A stretch of 36,349 bases of DNA from a virus: positions 1 through 36,349 of the IMG/VR virus record IMGVR_UViG_3300005099_000012; one strand, 5' to 3'. Within the stretch, counting starts at the first letter, position 1. The number at the start of each line of letters is the position of its first letter. The translations under genes were made by a program, and so were the position numbers. This document shows positions 14,333 to 24,168 of the stretch, piece by piece. A model generated the notes under the pieces. It did not search any database, was not told the origin of the DNA, and was given only the letters and a program-made list of their open reading frames with translations.

Positions 14333-16407
14333 AAATAAGCATTACGCCAAGTTAATCTAATGGAAGCGTTACTGTTAAGATTATCATATCCTATAAATAT
14401 TTTATTCTCCTTGTTTGGATAAAGATAAACAAAACCTTTATTTGCAAAACTTACAGGTGCTTGCACATCAATATTCGTTATTGTAGTAGAAGTAGTAGCA
14501 ACTAAATGCAAAAAGAAATGATGTTTACCTAAAAGATTACATTCGCTATTATAGAGAGGAAACTTATAAGGAGAATTGACAAACAATACATCATGCATAT
14601 AATTAATATCGGTTGTACTATTAAGAGTTATGTATGCACTTATATTTCCAGCACCGTTCCAATGACCTTCGGGTATATTAGAGAATGGAACTAATGAATA
14701 TAATCCAAATTGAACCCATTCACCTGAATCTAAAACTATTTGTGAAGCATTAACTTCTGCACCTGACGATTTTTCTAATATACAACTATCAACTTGTTTA
14801 CACTCAAAAGGATTAAACTTATAATAGTTAGAATCATTATAATGACCAATTTCACCTACAAATACACCATTAAAAACTAATTCTGTACTTCTATCTAATA
14901 GACTTCTAATCTTAAAATTCTTAACAGGTGTTTTGTATTTTATTTGTTTTACTATGGTTTCATAATTATGAGTGACATTAAATATTTGTTCGCCAGCAAT
15001 TGTCTTTTCATAAAATATTAGTCCATCACCAGCAGTAGAAGTGTTATAGATATTTACCTTTGGAGTAGTATCATTATAGTTAGGGTTTAACTCAATAGCG
15101 AAAGTATCATAACCAGAAGGATTAAATCTCAAAGTATGAGTGTCAGACCAATTATTTCCATTTATAGTAAAAGATTCTAAAATTATGTTAGGATTAAAAG
15201 AGCGATTATTGACTTCGATTATAGTTGCTGGATAGACATTTATAAACATTTTACCATTGAAATTCTGACTACCTGCAATTTTTACCTCGATGGGAGCAAA
15301 ATAATCAGTATCAGGTTTATGAATAACTGAAACTAAAGAGAAACCTCTTAATCCGATTTGAAATTGATTAAAGGCGAGATGGGATTTATGATAATCATAA
15401 TCATATTGAAGTGTGTTTTTGTATCCAATTAAAATAGGATTCCCATCATAATTATTTAAATGGATAAACTGAGCATCACCAAAATTTTGAATATTTGTTT
15501 GAATTACCTGCCACTCGCTTAGATTAGAATTCCAAACTGATAAACTCCAGCCATTCGATTTTCTAATACGATCAAAAATATATTCACGACCATAAGTTAT
15601 ATACAATTGTAAATAATGGATTTTTAATATAATATCTCTATCTACTGCACTGGTAGATTTAACAGCAATAAAATTAGCAACATATGGTTTACTAACGGGA
15701 ATACGATTCCAAAATACTCGTGAATCTGCATAATCTAAGAGTTTTTTCTGTCCTATATTAAGTTCTTGCCATTTCCAACCACTTTCATTTTTATAACTTG
15801 GAAATAAAATACCATTTGTATCAAACCAATTAGCATTAGGTATATTTGTTAATGCTTTTATATCACATTCACTTGCTTTAATTACACTATAACCTGTGAC
15901 ATTATATGATTTACTTGTTGATGAAAAACTCTTTATTGCTGAAGCTAATCTATAGCTATATATTGCAAATTCTAATGGGGTCTTAACTTCCCCATCTACA
16001 TTTAAAGTTATTTCTGATTCAGTATTATTTAGTTTAAAGGATGTTGTATTTTCAATCGAAGAATATTTATAGGGATCAGCAACTATGAATTCCAAATCTA
16101 TTTCTTTATTATGAAGAATAGGTGCTTCTAATCGTGAATTTCTCCTATCGAATTCAACATACTGAACATAACCATCATATCTTTGTAATTTCAATTTATC
16201 GGCACTATGTAGCTCTTGTATCAACGAACTAAGATTTTTAGAATAGGCTTTAACTCTTAAAGTTGCACTACTTACTTCTTGTGATACAAAACTCCCTCTT
16301 TCTCCTATGAATTTAGCATGAGTGGTAGCAAGTGTAGTATCTTCATCAAATTCTATTGCATTAAAAGTAGCATTTCCTATCTGCCATACTGAACTGATAT
16401 TTGTCAT
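14329..16407 (-). CDS. Distal tail (Dit-like) protein, second copy
   Basis: The 692-residue protein has an N-terminal region with the layout of a Dit ring domain: about 110 residues ending in LEFIVADPYKYS. Long beta-sandwich segments follow. The C-terminal region contains KFNPFECKQVDSCILEKSSG and VLDSGEWVQF, matching FIFNPFENIYDSYYEKSGG and NLESGYITY in the preceding gene product, and both end in R-AY. The two genes are therefore diverged duplicates. Dit forms the disc joining tail tube to hub and fibres; the inserted beta-domains may bind carbohydrate. It overlaps the upstream and downstream genes by four bases. Confidence 0.65.
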   Translation of the reverse strand: MTNISSVWQIGNATFNAIEFDEDTTLATTHAKFIGERGSFVSQEVSSATLRVKAYSKNLSSLIQELHSADKLKLQRYDGYVQYVEFDRRNSRLEAPILHNKEIDLEFIVADPYKYSSIENTTSFKLNNTESEITLNVDGEVKTPLEFAIYSYRLASAIKSFSSTSKSYNVTGYSVIKASECDIKALTNIPNANWFDTNGILFPSYKNESGWKWQELNIGQKKLLDYADSRVFWNRIPVSKPYVANFIAVKSTSAVDRDIILKIHYLQLYITYGREYIFDRIRKSNGWSLSVWNSNLSEWQVIQTNIQNFGDAQFIHLNNYDGNPILIGYKNTLQYDYDYHKSHLAFNQFQIGLRGFSLVSVIHKPDTDYFAPIEVKIAGSQNFNGKMFINVYPATIIEVNNRSFNPNIILESFTINGNNWSDTHTLRFNPSGYDTFAIELNPNYNDTTPKVNIYNTSTAGDGLIFYEKTIAGEQIFNVTHNYETIVKQIKYKTPVKNFKIRSLLDRSTELVFNGVFVGEIGHYNDSNYYKFNPFECKQVDSCILEKSSGAEVNASQIVLDSGEWVQFGLYSLVPFSNIPEGHWNGAGNISAYITLNSTTDINYMHDVLFVNSPYKFPLYNSECNLLGKHHFFLHLVATTSTTITNIDVQAPVSFANKGFVYLYPNKENKIFIGYDNLNSNASIRLTWRNAYL

Positions 16408-18791
16408 GTATAATAGGCAGCTCTGTATTTAAGAGTTAGTGTTGTATTAATATTTATATCTTTTGAATAATAGTAAGTGGTGGGACCGTTAGGAATAGCC
16501 CAGGGGAGAGGATTATACATACTACCTAAGTCACAACTAACATGAAGACCAGAAAAACTACCACCTTCAAGCTTCAAGAAGAATCGTTCATATCCTCTTA
16601 AATCTATCTCAGATGAACCTATGTAACCTGTATGATTGTTGATATAATTTATTTCATAAAATGATTCATTCTCCCCTGAAACGTAAATTTTTGAAACATT
16701 ACCATTTAAATATAAAGTAGGAACATCAATAATAGGATAATTTGGTGAAATTAAATAGGTAATATATCCACTTTCTAAATTAACAAGAGAAGAAGAAATA
16801 TTTATCCCACCTGACTTTTCATAATAACTATCATATATATTTTCAAAAGGATTAAATATAAATTTATCACTTACTTTACTATTCAGCTCATAATGACCCT
16901 GTATCCATTGTCCTTGTAGTCGAGTTATTCTTAAGGGTTCTAATTCATCATGAATTTCAATAACTTTTAAAGTTTCTATCTGACTATATTCTTTAAATAT
17001 AGATTTACCTACATGTGTATTGCTAACATATTGAGCACTTTCTTTTTGTTTACCATAGATTCTCGTATTCACCTCGACCTCCCCACCACATATTTCTAAA
17101 GTTGTCGTGCTAGGCATATTATATAATTCAACTGCTGGTAGAATTGTTGCATTCAAAAGTTCTTGCTTTAATTGCAGTAAAATTCCTATATAAGAAGCAT
17201 TGGGTAAATAATTTATTGATGCTAATGGTATAAGATGTTCACCTGACCAGTTGTTACTTGGTATTTCTATTGTACGATATATATAATCTCCTATTGCATC
17301 TGAAGCAGCATTTACTATATGAATTTGAACTGTGTTATTCGGAATATTGTTTATTCCTTTGATGATTCCATATTGTGTAATTTCATAGTATCGAGGTATG
17401 ATTGTAGCTATCCTATGATTTTTTCTAAATACACGAATACGAAGATAATTAGTACCTGTCGAACAATAAGCGCGAGTGGTATTTTTGGTATGTCGCTGAG
17501 CGTCAATTAGTAAATCCCAACCCTGAGGACAACTATTAGGATCATCATACTTAATTCCAGTTTTTTGATTATAGAATAAAAGCATTAATCCACCACTCGT
17601 ATTCCAATTATTTGAGTAATTTATGGAAATATCTATATGTTTTTTACCAGTATCCGTAGTGCGAGTATTCAAATTTCGGGTAAGCAATGGATCCCAAGAA
17701 TTATTTATATTATTCCAAATAAAAATGTTTATTCCATCAGTCCAGTCATCCCGGGGACAGAAAACTATTGGAACTTTTACGTCTCCCAAGATTTGAATTT
17801 CATCTATGTTAGTATCGTTTTTCAAATCAACAAATATTGCTCCTTTTGCAGCGGTTAATCGTTCTGTTAGTAAATTTATATCACAAGGACAAGTACATGG
17901 TATATAGGTATAAGTACTGTCGGTCATCGGGAAATCAAAATAATAATCATCCTTTAGCCATAAGCATTGAATGATGTCAGGATGGTTTAAGCTATGTTGT
18001 GAAGAATATATTCCCCAGTCCCATTTGACCATTTTATTACCACATGAAATATTACCACTTGTTAAATTGAGCGGAGGAAGGATATAATTGTAATGCCAGT
18101 TATAATTATCCCAAAAATCTCTCCATCGTGGTATAGCCACATAATGCATATAGAGATGATCGAATCCAAGTTGATCTGCTCTGCCAAACGATAATGAACT
18201 ACCAGAATCTGAACCTGTAACCGTTGTTTTATTCATATCGTAAACATCAAAGTGAAGATCAATAGGTATTTTAGTATCACCAAGTACAGGAAGAATATAA
18301 AATGAACCAGTTTGATTTTCTAAATTAGTAGTTACTTTAAACTTTTGACCATAACACAAAGGATCAGTAGAAGTAATATCAACATCTACAATATATAAAT
18401 CTTCAATTCGACCTGCTTCTATTGGGTGTTTATGTATGTGAGTAGGTACACCATAATATCTTGAAGTTTCATTATATCCAAATTCTATTTCTTCGTGTTT
18501 ATATAATTCTTGTAATAAGTTACGATATTGAGATTCATTTTGTAAATATAAAGTAAAATGATGTTCAGCGGGAAATAACCCTAAATCTTGGTAGTCGTTT
18601 CTATTTCTCCCTAATATGTCAATAGGAGCGTTACCATTTCTATAATTATATTCATAGCTGATAATCATCGCACTCGCATTATTTCCAAAAGTTACAATAG
18701 ATATATTTGATGAAGGACGGCCATTCTTGCTTTTTAACCAACTGGGATAGAAATAATAATTATCTGGTTTAATTCTGATTTTTCTTTTCAT
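16404..18791 (-). CDS. Distal tail (Dit-like) protein, first copy
   Basis: The 795-residue protein follows the tape measure gene, the standard Dit position. The N terminus (IKPDNYYFYPSWLKSK, then YEYNYRNGNAPIDILGRN) and the segment LYIVDVDITSTDPLCYG fit the ring domain seen in large Dit proteins. The middle and C-terminal parts are beta-rich and aligned in places with the following protein. It probably forms the upper baseplate ring and carries accessory domains. A short N-terminal match (DNYY-YPSWL) also occurs within the LamG protein at 25849-27684, suggesting exchange or a shared binding motif. Confidence 0.68.
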   Translation of the reverse strand: MKRKIRIKPDNYYFYPSWLKSKNGRPSSNISIVTFGNNASAMIISYEYNYRNGNAPIDILGRNRNDYQDLGLFPAEHHFTLYLQNESQYRNLLQELYKHEEIEFGYNETSRYYGVPTHIHKHPIEAGRIEDLYIVDVDITSTDPLCYGQKFKVTTNLENQTGSFYILPVLGDTKIPIDLHFDVYDMNKTTVTGSDSGSSLSFGRADQLGFDHLYMHYVAIPRWRDFWDNYNWHYNYILPPLNLTSGNISCGNKMVKWDWGIYSSQHSLNHPDIIQCLWLKDDYYFDFPMTDSTYTYIPCTCPCDINLLTERLTAAKGAIFVDLKNDTNIDEIQILGDVKVPIVFCPRDDWTDGINIFIWNNINNSWDPLLTRNLNTRTTDTGKKHIDISINYSNNWNTSGGLMLLFYNQKTGIKYDDPNSCPQGWDLLIDAQRHTKNTTRAYCSTGTNYLRIRVFRKNHRIATIIPRYYEITQYGIIKGINNIPNNTVQIHIVNAASDAIGDYIYRTIEIPSNNWSGEHLIPLASINYLPNASYIGILLQLKQELLNATILPAVELYNMPSTTTLEICGGEVEVNTRIYGKQKESAQYVSNTHVGKSIFKEYSQIETLKVIEIHDELEPLRITRLQGQWIQGHYELNSKVSDKFIFNPFENIYDSYYEKSGGINISSSLVNLESGYITYLISPNYPIIDVPTLYLNGNVSKIYVSGENESFYEINYINNHTGYIGSSEIDLRGYERFFLKLEGGSFSGLHVSCDLGSMYNPLPWAIPNGPTTYYYSKDININTTLTLKYRAAYYT

Positions 18792-18796
18792 TGACT

Positions 18797-21700
18797 TTAG
18801 AATGTAGATCGTACCGCTTTACCTATCTCTCTTCGTACTATTTCCTTGATCTCTTTCTGAGATACACCCTGAGGTGGCTGACCCTCAAACTTCAGATTTA
18901 TATCCACTTGATGTCTTTTGACTTCTGTTATTTTTTCTCCTTTAGTTATTGGAATAGTAGGAGTTGTTATCTCTTCAGTAATTTTATTCCACATCGATTG
19001 GTAAAATTTAGGTTTAACTTTGATTTCTTCTGTCCCGGTTGATGTTATTTCAGTCTTTTCTTCTACTGTAAGTTTTTCTTTTAATCCAGTACCAAATAAA
19101 TCTAATAATTTCTTTCCTTCTTCATTAAGCTCTATATTGAGAGTTATAGGCTGAGTTTCTATTTGTTCTACTATTTTATTCCAGTCTTCCATGAAATTTT
19201 CACTATTTAAATCTAAGGTTATTTCTTTTTCTGTATCTATATCTTTTACTTTTTTAACTGCATTATCTATACGCTCTAACATATCATCCCAAGTTTTGAT
19301 ATTAAGTAACTGTTTTAGATCATCGGATAATGTTATGCTCCTCAATGAAGTTTCCATTTCATTTACGTATCCCATAGCATCAGCTATTTGCTCCGGTAAA
19401 GTTTTAGTTATAGTAACTTCAGGTGCTTCAACCTCGCCCGCCTTTTTTATGATTTCTTTAATATTCTTAGGAAGCTTACTTGATTTCTTTTCGACTTCGC
19501 CATATAAATCAAGAATATCCTTAAACGATTGCTCACTGGTTTTTGATAATGATTTAGGCACACCATAAATATCATGAAGTGAAGATGTTATACCGGATGT
19601 AGCTTTATCCCATTGCTCTTCCAGATCTCCAACTCCTACCGTACTGTCATGTATTAGTCGCAAACTTCCACTTAACCATCTCCACCCTTCTTTATATGCC
19701 TCTCGCTCTGCATCAGAAGCAGCCTCCATTGATTCTTCTTTAAACCGTTCTGCAAGTGTTCGAGACTTGATTGCTGCCTCAACTATCTTTTCAGATGCTG
19801 CTGTCTTCTTACCTTGTTTTTCATATTTTATAGCCTGATTAACTAGTCGCCCGATAGTTTTAACTTCATTATTATATTCACTAATTATATCACGGGTTTT
19901 GCCTGCTGCTTTCTCTTCAATATCCTTTATCTCATCCCAGGTATCATACATTCCTGAATATGCATCCACTATATCTAAAGAAGTTTCGTATAAATTACGA
20001 GTAGAACTACTTAAATCATCAAATGTTCTTCTTAATTCTTTATTTAAGCGTTTTAAATCTACCTCAGCCTTTATTACATCTAAAATTGCACCTTCTACTT
20101 TTGCATATTGAATTTGTAACTTTTCAGTTGTTCCAAGATATTTATCTGTAAGTTTATCTCTTTCTTTTAGTAACTTATTAGTATCGAAAAATGCATCAGC
20201 TTGTTTCTTTTCAACTATTACAAATCTATCACCCATCCATAGAAGGTCATGACCCGTTTTCAATAGTGCTTCATGTACCTCAACACCTGTTTCACCGATT
20301 TTTATTGATGTGCCGTGAGCTTCGTTATATTTTTCAATTGTTCTTACTACATTTTTATAAGTTAATGAAGTTTCATCATTAAGAGCTATTTCTGCTCGTC
20401 TTGTTTGCGATTGTTTATCCCATAATCCTAATTCCTCTTCACCAAGTTTATGTGTTGCTTTAAATATATTTTGAATATCCCTAAAATTTTTAAATTCTTT
20501 TTCTGTTAGTGTATCGTGAGTATTATAAACATTAATTATAGCATCTGCTGTTTTTTGTGCTAATGCGATTGAAATCATATCAAGTTTATTTAATTCTTCT
20601 TTTCGTTTACCTTCGTCTTTTACTGTTTCAATAATATTTTGTCTCAAGACAGGCTCGATTTCTAACCATTCATCATATTCTTTAATTGTTTGTAAATCAC
20701 TTTTTCTAACATTATTTTGCTTTTTGACCCATTCAACGCCTTCTCTCAATGCTATATTTCTTTGATCCCAAATTTTACCCTCAAGTTCAAATGCTTTAGT
20801 TGCATCTTCTGCGGATTCTTTTAATTCCTGCATGCCTATTGTCATAACTCGCTGCGCTTCATTAAAATGTAAACTGGCACGGAGGAAATTACCTCCCATC
20901 ATTTCTATGCCCCCTGCAGCCAATTTGCCAAACGCCTTTGCAGAAAGAGTGACATAAGAAAAAAATCCTTCAAAAACAGAGGGTAATTTATTCACATGCT
21001 CATATAGCCTATCTATTTCCTGGATATAAACATCTGTAGCAGTTGTAGTATTTTCTATTTCATCATTTAGTTTATTAATAACCTCTAATGCTTTAGCAAT
21101 TTGTTCTTCTACTCCTACTAATGCACCCTTAACACTAAGTAATGAAGGTTGTAAAGCCTCACCTAATTCTCTCCTTGCTGCCTCAGCACGATTCTGAAAT
21201 ACTTGTAATTTGGCGGATGTTTTAGTTATAGCAATTGAATATTCTTTCTGTAATGATGTACCCCATTTTAGTTCTTCATGTGCCATTTCCATATTTTTTA
21301 CCAATTGAGGATAATTCTCAGCAAGTGTAGCAATAGCAAAACCCGCAACTTCTCCAAAATGTTCGTATGCTTTTTCTGTCCTTTTAACACGTGATGGTAT
21401 TTCATTAAGTTTCTTAAGATACATCATTAATGCCTTCATGGGGTCTTTTTCTAATGTTTCTGCCCACGCCTCAGCTTGACTTCCCATAAATTTAGTAATC
21501 TTAGAAGCGTTTGAAGCTAATTGCTGGAATACACGTCTTAACCGAGTGCCTGCTCGTTCACCTGCCATACCAGCCGCTACGAGTGTAGCAGATAACGCAG
21601 CTGCTTGATCCACTGTAAAGCCCATCATCTTTCCCGCCGCACCTATATTTTTCATTGCTGAAACTATTTCTTCAGTTGTTGCTGCTGTTGTATTCTCAAG

Positions 21701-23281
21701 TTCATTTATGACAGCACCTAATTTTTCGATTTCAGTAATAGGTAATCCAAACGCTTCACGTATTTTTGCTAATGCTTCTGCCGCTTGATCCGCTGTTAAT
21801 GTAGTAGCTATACTTAGTTTTGCAACAGCTTCGGTAAAGGAAAGTAAATTTTGAGTACCTGAAATACCAAGTCGCCCAGCTTCACTCGCTATATTTGCTA
21901 AACTTGTAACAGCCATAGGTACATCCTTACTCAACTTAGTTAATGCATCACCTAATTCATACATCTGATCAATTGTAAGATTAGCAGTTTTTCTCACTTC
22001 GTATAAAGCATCCTCAAAAGATATAAATGGATCAAATAACCAATTAACAATCTGTCCAAGAGTGCGAAGAGCAGCATCAACTAAAAATATGGGACCAAGT
22101 GTTGTAAGAAATCCCATACCAACTTTCTTAACTATACCTCCTATACGTTCAATGCCACCACCCAATTTACCCCAAGTTGTACCATGCCTGCGAAGACTTT
22201 TATCTAACGTCAATATTGCGGAATTTTGCATTTTCGTTGTAGCATCAAGTTCTCTTCCTAACAAACGAGCCGTTTCTATCTGGCGTACTCGCTCTTTTAA
22301 TTGCTGACGTAAAGCTTTATTTACTGCACTTATACCTTGTTTTTCGACTTCCGCTGCCGCTTTTAATTGTAATGCAGCTAATCTTCCTGACCGTACTTCT
22401 TCTTTAAAAACTTTTCGATTTGCGTTCAACAAAATATTGAGAAGTTTATTAATGTTCGTTTGTTTTTCCAGTTGAGTATTAACATTTCGGAATGAAGATG
22501 CAGCAGCTCTTTGAGTATCCGCCATTTGTTTTGTTCCGGTAGCTATTTTATCAATAGTGTTACCAAAAGCTGAATACTGTTTGACTGCTTTCTTAAAACT
22601 TTCTGTATCGCTTCGATGCCATTTATGTGTACGCTGTAATGAATCACTTAATTTGTCATAATTACGTACGGTAGATTGAATTATTCCTGAGCCTGACTTC
22701 TGTATCTTATATGCTCGTTGTAAAGTACTACTTAATTTACTATAGTCCTTAGACGAAGATCGTATGATATCTGCATTGAGATGCTGCCATTTAGTACTAT
22801 CTTGTAGTGTCTTACTGAGCTTATCGTGTTTTTTAATAGAAGCAGTTATTGTTTTTAAACCTGATTTTTGTTGCTTATAACTTGCTTGAAGCGAAGTGCT
22901 AAATCTATCATAGTTTTTAATTGTGGATTGAATAGCTTCGGCGTGTGACTGTTGCCACTTACTGGTTTCTCTAAGAGATTGATCAAGTTTATTATAATAA
23001 GCAGTGGAAGACTGAAGAGCCTTTGTATTACTTATATGTTGTCTTGCGATAGTCTGAGTAGATGTAGCCAACTTTGTATTTGCATCATATACACCTTGAA
23101 GTTTCTTTTCTATTCCTGAAAATAAAGGAGTAAAATTCTTAAATGAATCTCTATAAGCATTAGAAATTATTCGAGTACTATGTGCTAACTTAGTTATCTG
23201 TGCTTGTAGTCTTTGAAGTGTACGATCTACGACACCTGCACCAGAAATACTAATTCCTACATTATATTCATAATCAGGCAC
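18797..23281 (-). CDS. Tape measure protein
   Basis: At 1494 residues this is the longest gene of the tail block, and it lies directly after the tail chaperones. Residues about 85-245 contain six 28-residue coiled repeats. Residues 385-415 form a hydrophobic stretch (GFLTTLGPIFLVDAALRTLG). Residues about 430-590 match the PhageMin_Tail/TP901 type core (for example SLANIASEAGRLGISGTQNL, LTADQAAEALAKIREAFGL, FTVDQAAALSATLVAAGMAG). The rest is mostly charged helix, with a Lys/Ile/Thr-rich end. The protein sets tail length, and its extent predicts a long tail, a siphovirus-like shape. No lytic or peptidase domain is evident. Confidence 0.92.
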   Translation of the reverse strand: MPDYEYNVGISISGAGVVDRTLQRLQAQITKLAHSTRIISNAYRDSFKNFTPLFSGIEKKLQGVYDANTKLATSTQTIARQHISNTKALQSSTAYYNKLDQSLRETSKWQQSHAEAIQSTIKNYDRFSTSLQASYKQQKSGLKTITASIKKHDKLSKTLQDSTKWQHLNADIIRSSSKDYSKLSSTLQRAYKIQKSGSGIIQSTVRNYDKLSDSLQRTHKWHRSDTESFKKAVKQYSAFGNTIDKIATGTKQMADTQRAAASSFRNVNTQLEKQTNINKLLNILLNANRKVFKEEVRSGRLAALQLKAAAEVEKQGISAVNKALRQQLKERVRQIETARLLGRELDATTKMQNSAILTLDKSLRRHGTTWGKLGGGIERIGGIVKKVGMGFLTTLGPIFLVDAALRTLGQIVNWLFDPFISFEDALYEVRKTANLTIDQMYELGDALTKLSKDVPMAVTSLANIASEAGRLGISGTQNLLSFTEAVAKLSIATTLTADQAAEALAKIREAFGLPITEIEKLGAVINELENTTAATTEEIVSAMKNIGAAGKMMGFTVDQAAALSATLVAAGMAGERAGTRLRRVFQQLASNASKITKFMGSQAEAWAETLEKDPMKALMMYLKKLNEIPSRVKRTEKAYEHFGEVAGFAIATLAENYPQLVKNMEMAHEELKWGTSLQKEYSIAITKTSAKLQVFQNRAEAARRELGEALQPSLLSVKGALVGVEEQIAKALEVINKLNDEIENTTTATDVYIQEIDRLYEHVNKLPSVFEGFFSYVTLSAKAFGKLAAGGIEMMGGNFLRASLHFNEAQRVMTIGMQELKESAEDATKAFELEGKIWDQRNIALREGVEWVKKQNNVRKSDLQTIKEYDEWLEIEPVLRQNIIETVKDEGKRKEELNKLDMISIALAQKTADAIINVYNTHDTLTEKEFKNFRDIQNIFKATHKLGEEELGLWDKQSQTRRAEIALNDETSLTYKNVVRTIEKYNEAHGTSIKIGETGVEVHEALLKTGHDLLWMGDRFVIVEKKQADAFFDTNKLLKERDKLTDKYLGTTEKLQIQYAKVEGAILDVIKAEVDLKRLNKELRRTFDDLSSSTRNLYETSLDIVDAYSGMYDTWDEIKDIEEKAAGKTRDIISEYNNEVKTIGRLVNQAIKYEKQGKKTAASEKIVEAAIKSRTLAERFKEESMEAASDAEREAYKEGWRWLSGSLRLIHDSTVGVGDLEEQWDKATSGITSSLHDIYGVPKSLSKTSEQSFKDILDLYGEVEKKSSKLPKNIKEIIKKAGEVEAPEVTITKTLPEQIADAMGYVNEMETSLRSITLSDDLKQLLNIKTWDDMLERIDNAVKKVKDIDTEKEITLDLNSENFMEDWNKIVEQIETQPITLNIELNEEGKKLLDLFGTGLKEKLTVEEKTEITSTGTEEIKVKPKFYQSMWNKITEEITTPTIPITKGEKITEVKRHQVDINLKFEGQPPQGVSQKEIKEIVRREIGKAVRSTF
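22547..23029 (-). repeat. Six 28-residue repeats in the tape measure, with a 56-residue super-period
   Basis: Residues about 85-245 of the tape measure fall into units of 28 residues with the core Y-KLS-SLQ-S-K-Q-S. Tryptophans at 109, 165 and 221 are exactly 56 residues apart, while the alternate units carry Gln137 and Ile193, also 56 apart. A duplicated pair of 28-residue units is the best explanation. Confidence 0.75.
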
Positions 23282-23292
23282 TTTATCTCAAT

Positions 23293-23586
23293 TTATTCTT
23301 CCGGTAATGTCACTCTCTTAAATATTAAATCATGCAAAAATATATAATCTTCTCGTAGTAGATCATCCAACTCTATATCCTTGCCTATGATAGGGTCTTG
23401 TAAAAATACCTTAAATAATTCATCAATTACTGGTTTAGAATATATTTCTTCAGATGTAGAACTAATACCTAATTTATCTAATATTTTCAACAAGGTATAA
23501 GGTGTAATATTATTAACAGTAACTTCCAATCCACTTGGACATTTAATTTTTTCTATTTTTTTCTTTTTGTAGTCTTCTAATTTCAT
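23293..23586 (-). CDS. Second tail assembly chaperone paralogue
   Basis: The 97-residue protein begins MKLEDYKKKKIEKIKCPSGL and aligns with MNLEEYKKGKIKTYKLPSGL at the start of the chaperone at 23789-24121. The shared core continues as I-P-T-LKI and later LF-L-P-I, with E-D-F-like acidic parts. It overlaps the T-like frame by four bases (ATGA) and lies ahead of the tape measure. It is likely a duplicated G-type chaperone that helps coat the tape measure before tube assembly. An additional copy here is unusual for the common G/G-T arrangement. Confidence 0.6.
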   Translation of the reverse strand: MKLEDYKKKKIEKIKCPSGLEVTVNNITPYTLLKILDKLGISSTSEEIYSKPVIDELFKVFLQDPIIGKDIELDDLLREDYIFLHDLIFKRVTLPEE

Positions 23587-23783
23587 TTCAATAAACCTTT
23601 CCTCCTAAGCTCTTCTACACGCCTTAAATGCTCTTGGAGCTCTTCACTATTCATAGTTTTACTTCCTTCTTCAGAACGGGCAGTTGCCACTAAAAAATCT
23701 AAATACAATCGTTCCATTAGACTCAAATCTTGATATTCGTCTAACAGATCCGAGGGGCGTAAACCAAATCGTTCACATACCAC
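23583..23783 (-). CDS. T-domain of tail assembly chaperone (made by -1 frameshift or from GTG)
   Basis: The frame given starts at a GTG, but it is open further upstream to the slippery-looking tract at 23796-23804, adding FYLIRV before VCERFGLRPSDLL. CERFG-RPS-LL and the following ME-LYLDFL are typical of the T part that follows a tail chaperone G part. It is expected as a C-terminal extension of the upstream protein, not as a protein on its own. Its C terminus is helical and charged (EELQEHLRRVEELRRKG). It overlaps the paralogue at 23293-23586. Confidence 0.6.
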   Translation of the reverse strand: MVCERFGLRPSDLLDEYQDLSLMERLYLDFLVATARSEEGSKTMNSEELQEHLRRVEELRRKGLLK

Positions 23784-23788
23784 TCGGA

Positions 23789-24121
23789 TCAGGTAGAAAA
23801 ATCCTTGTTATCATCCCGAATCTCTTCAAGTTCTTTTGCATCAGTTAATCTAATTTGTTTAATAATGGCAGATAGAATAGCCTTAAAGTCTTCAGAAGTA
23901 AAATCTTCAACGGTGATTTCATCAGGAATAACTGGTGATACTAAATATGCTTTGAATAGCGCTTCGATATGTGCAGGAGAGAAATACTCATCACTCTCAT
24001 CTTTGAATTGCTTCCGTATCTTTAACGATGTAAGTGGCGAAATATCTCTTGTTTTTATTATTAGACCTGACGGTAATTTATAGGTTTTAATTTTACCTTT
24101 CTTGTATTCCTCAAGATTCAT
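23789..24121 (-). CDS. Tail assembly chaperone (G-like)
   Basis: This is a 110-residue acidic helical protein between tail tube and tape measure, the place of phage chaperone G. It begins MNLEEYKKGKIKTYKLPSGL, contains SPAHIEALFKAYLVSPVIPD and TVEDFTSEDFKAILSAIIKQ, and ends DDNKDFST. The last codons contain a GGATTTTTC tract where a -1 slip would join it to the T-domain frame. The product should bind tape measure and tube subunits during assembly. It is related to the paralogue at 23293-23586. Confidence 0.68.
   Translation of the reverse strand: MNLEEYKKGKIKTYKLPSGLIIKTRDISPLTSLKIRKQFKDESDEYFSPAHIEALFKAYLVSPVIPDEITVEDFTSEDFKAILSAIIKQIRLTDAKELEEIRDDNKDFST
23796..23804 (-). promoter_or_regulatory. 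Candidate -1 ribosomal frameshift site in tail chaperone genes
   Basis: On the coding strand the sequence is GGATTTTTC, read in the G frame as GAT TTT TCT, five bases before the TGA. Moving back one base gives TTC and then FYLIRVVCERFG, the T domain. The T-run allows re-pairing of the Phe codon. The classical X XXY YYZ pattern is only partly met. Confidence 0.55.
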
Positions 24122-24168
24122 TTGTTCACCTTATATTTTAATAAATATATTATTATACCTTAGTGAAT

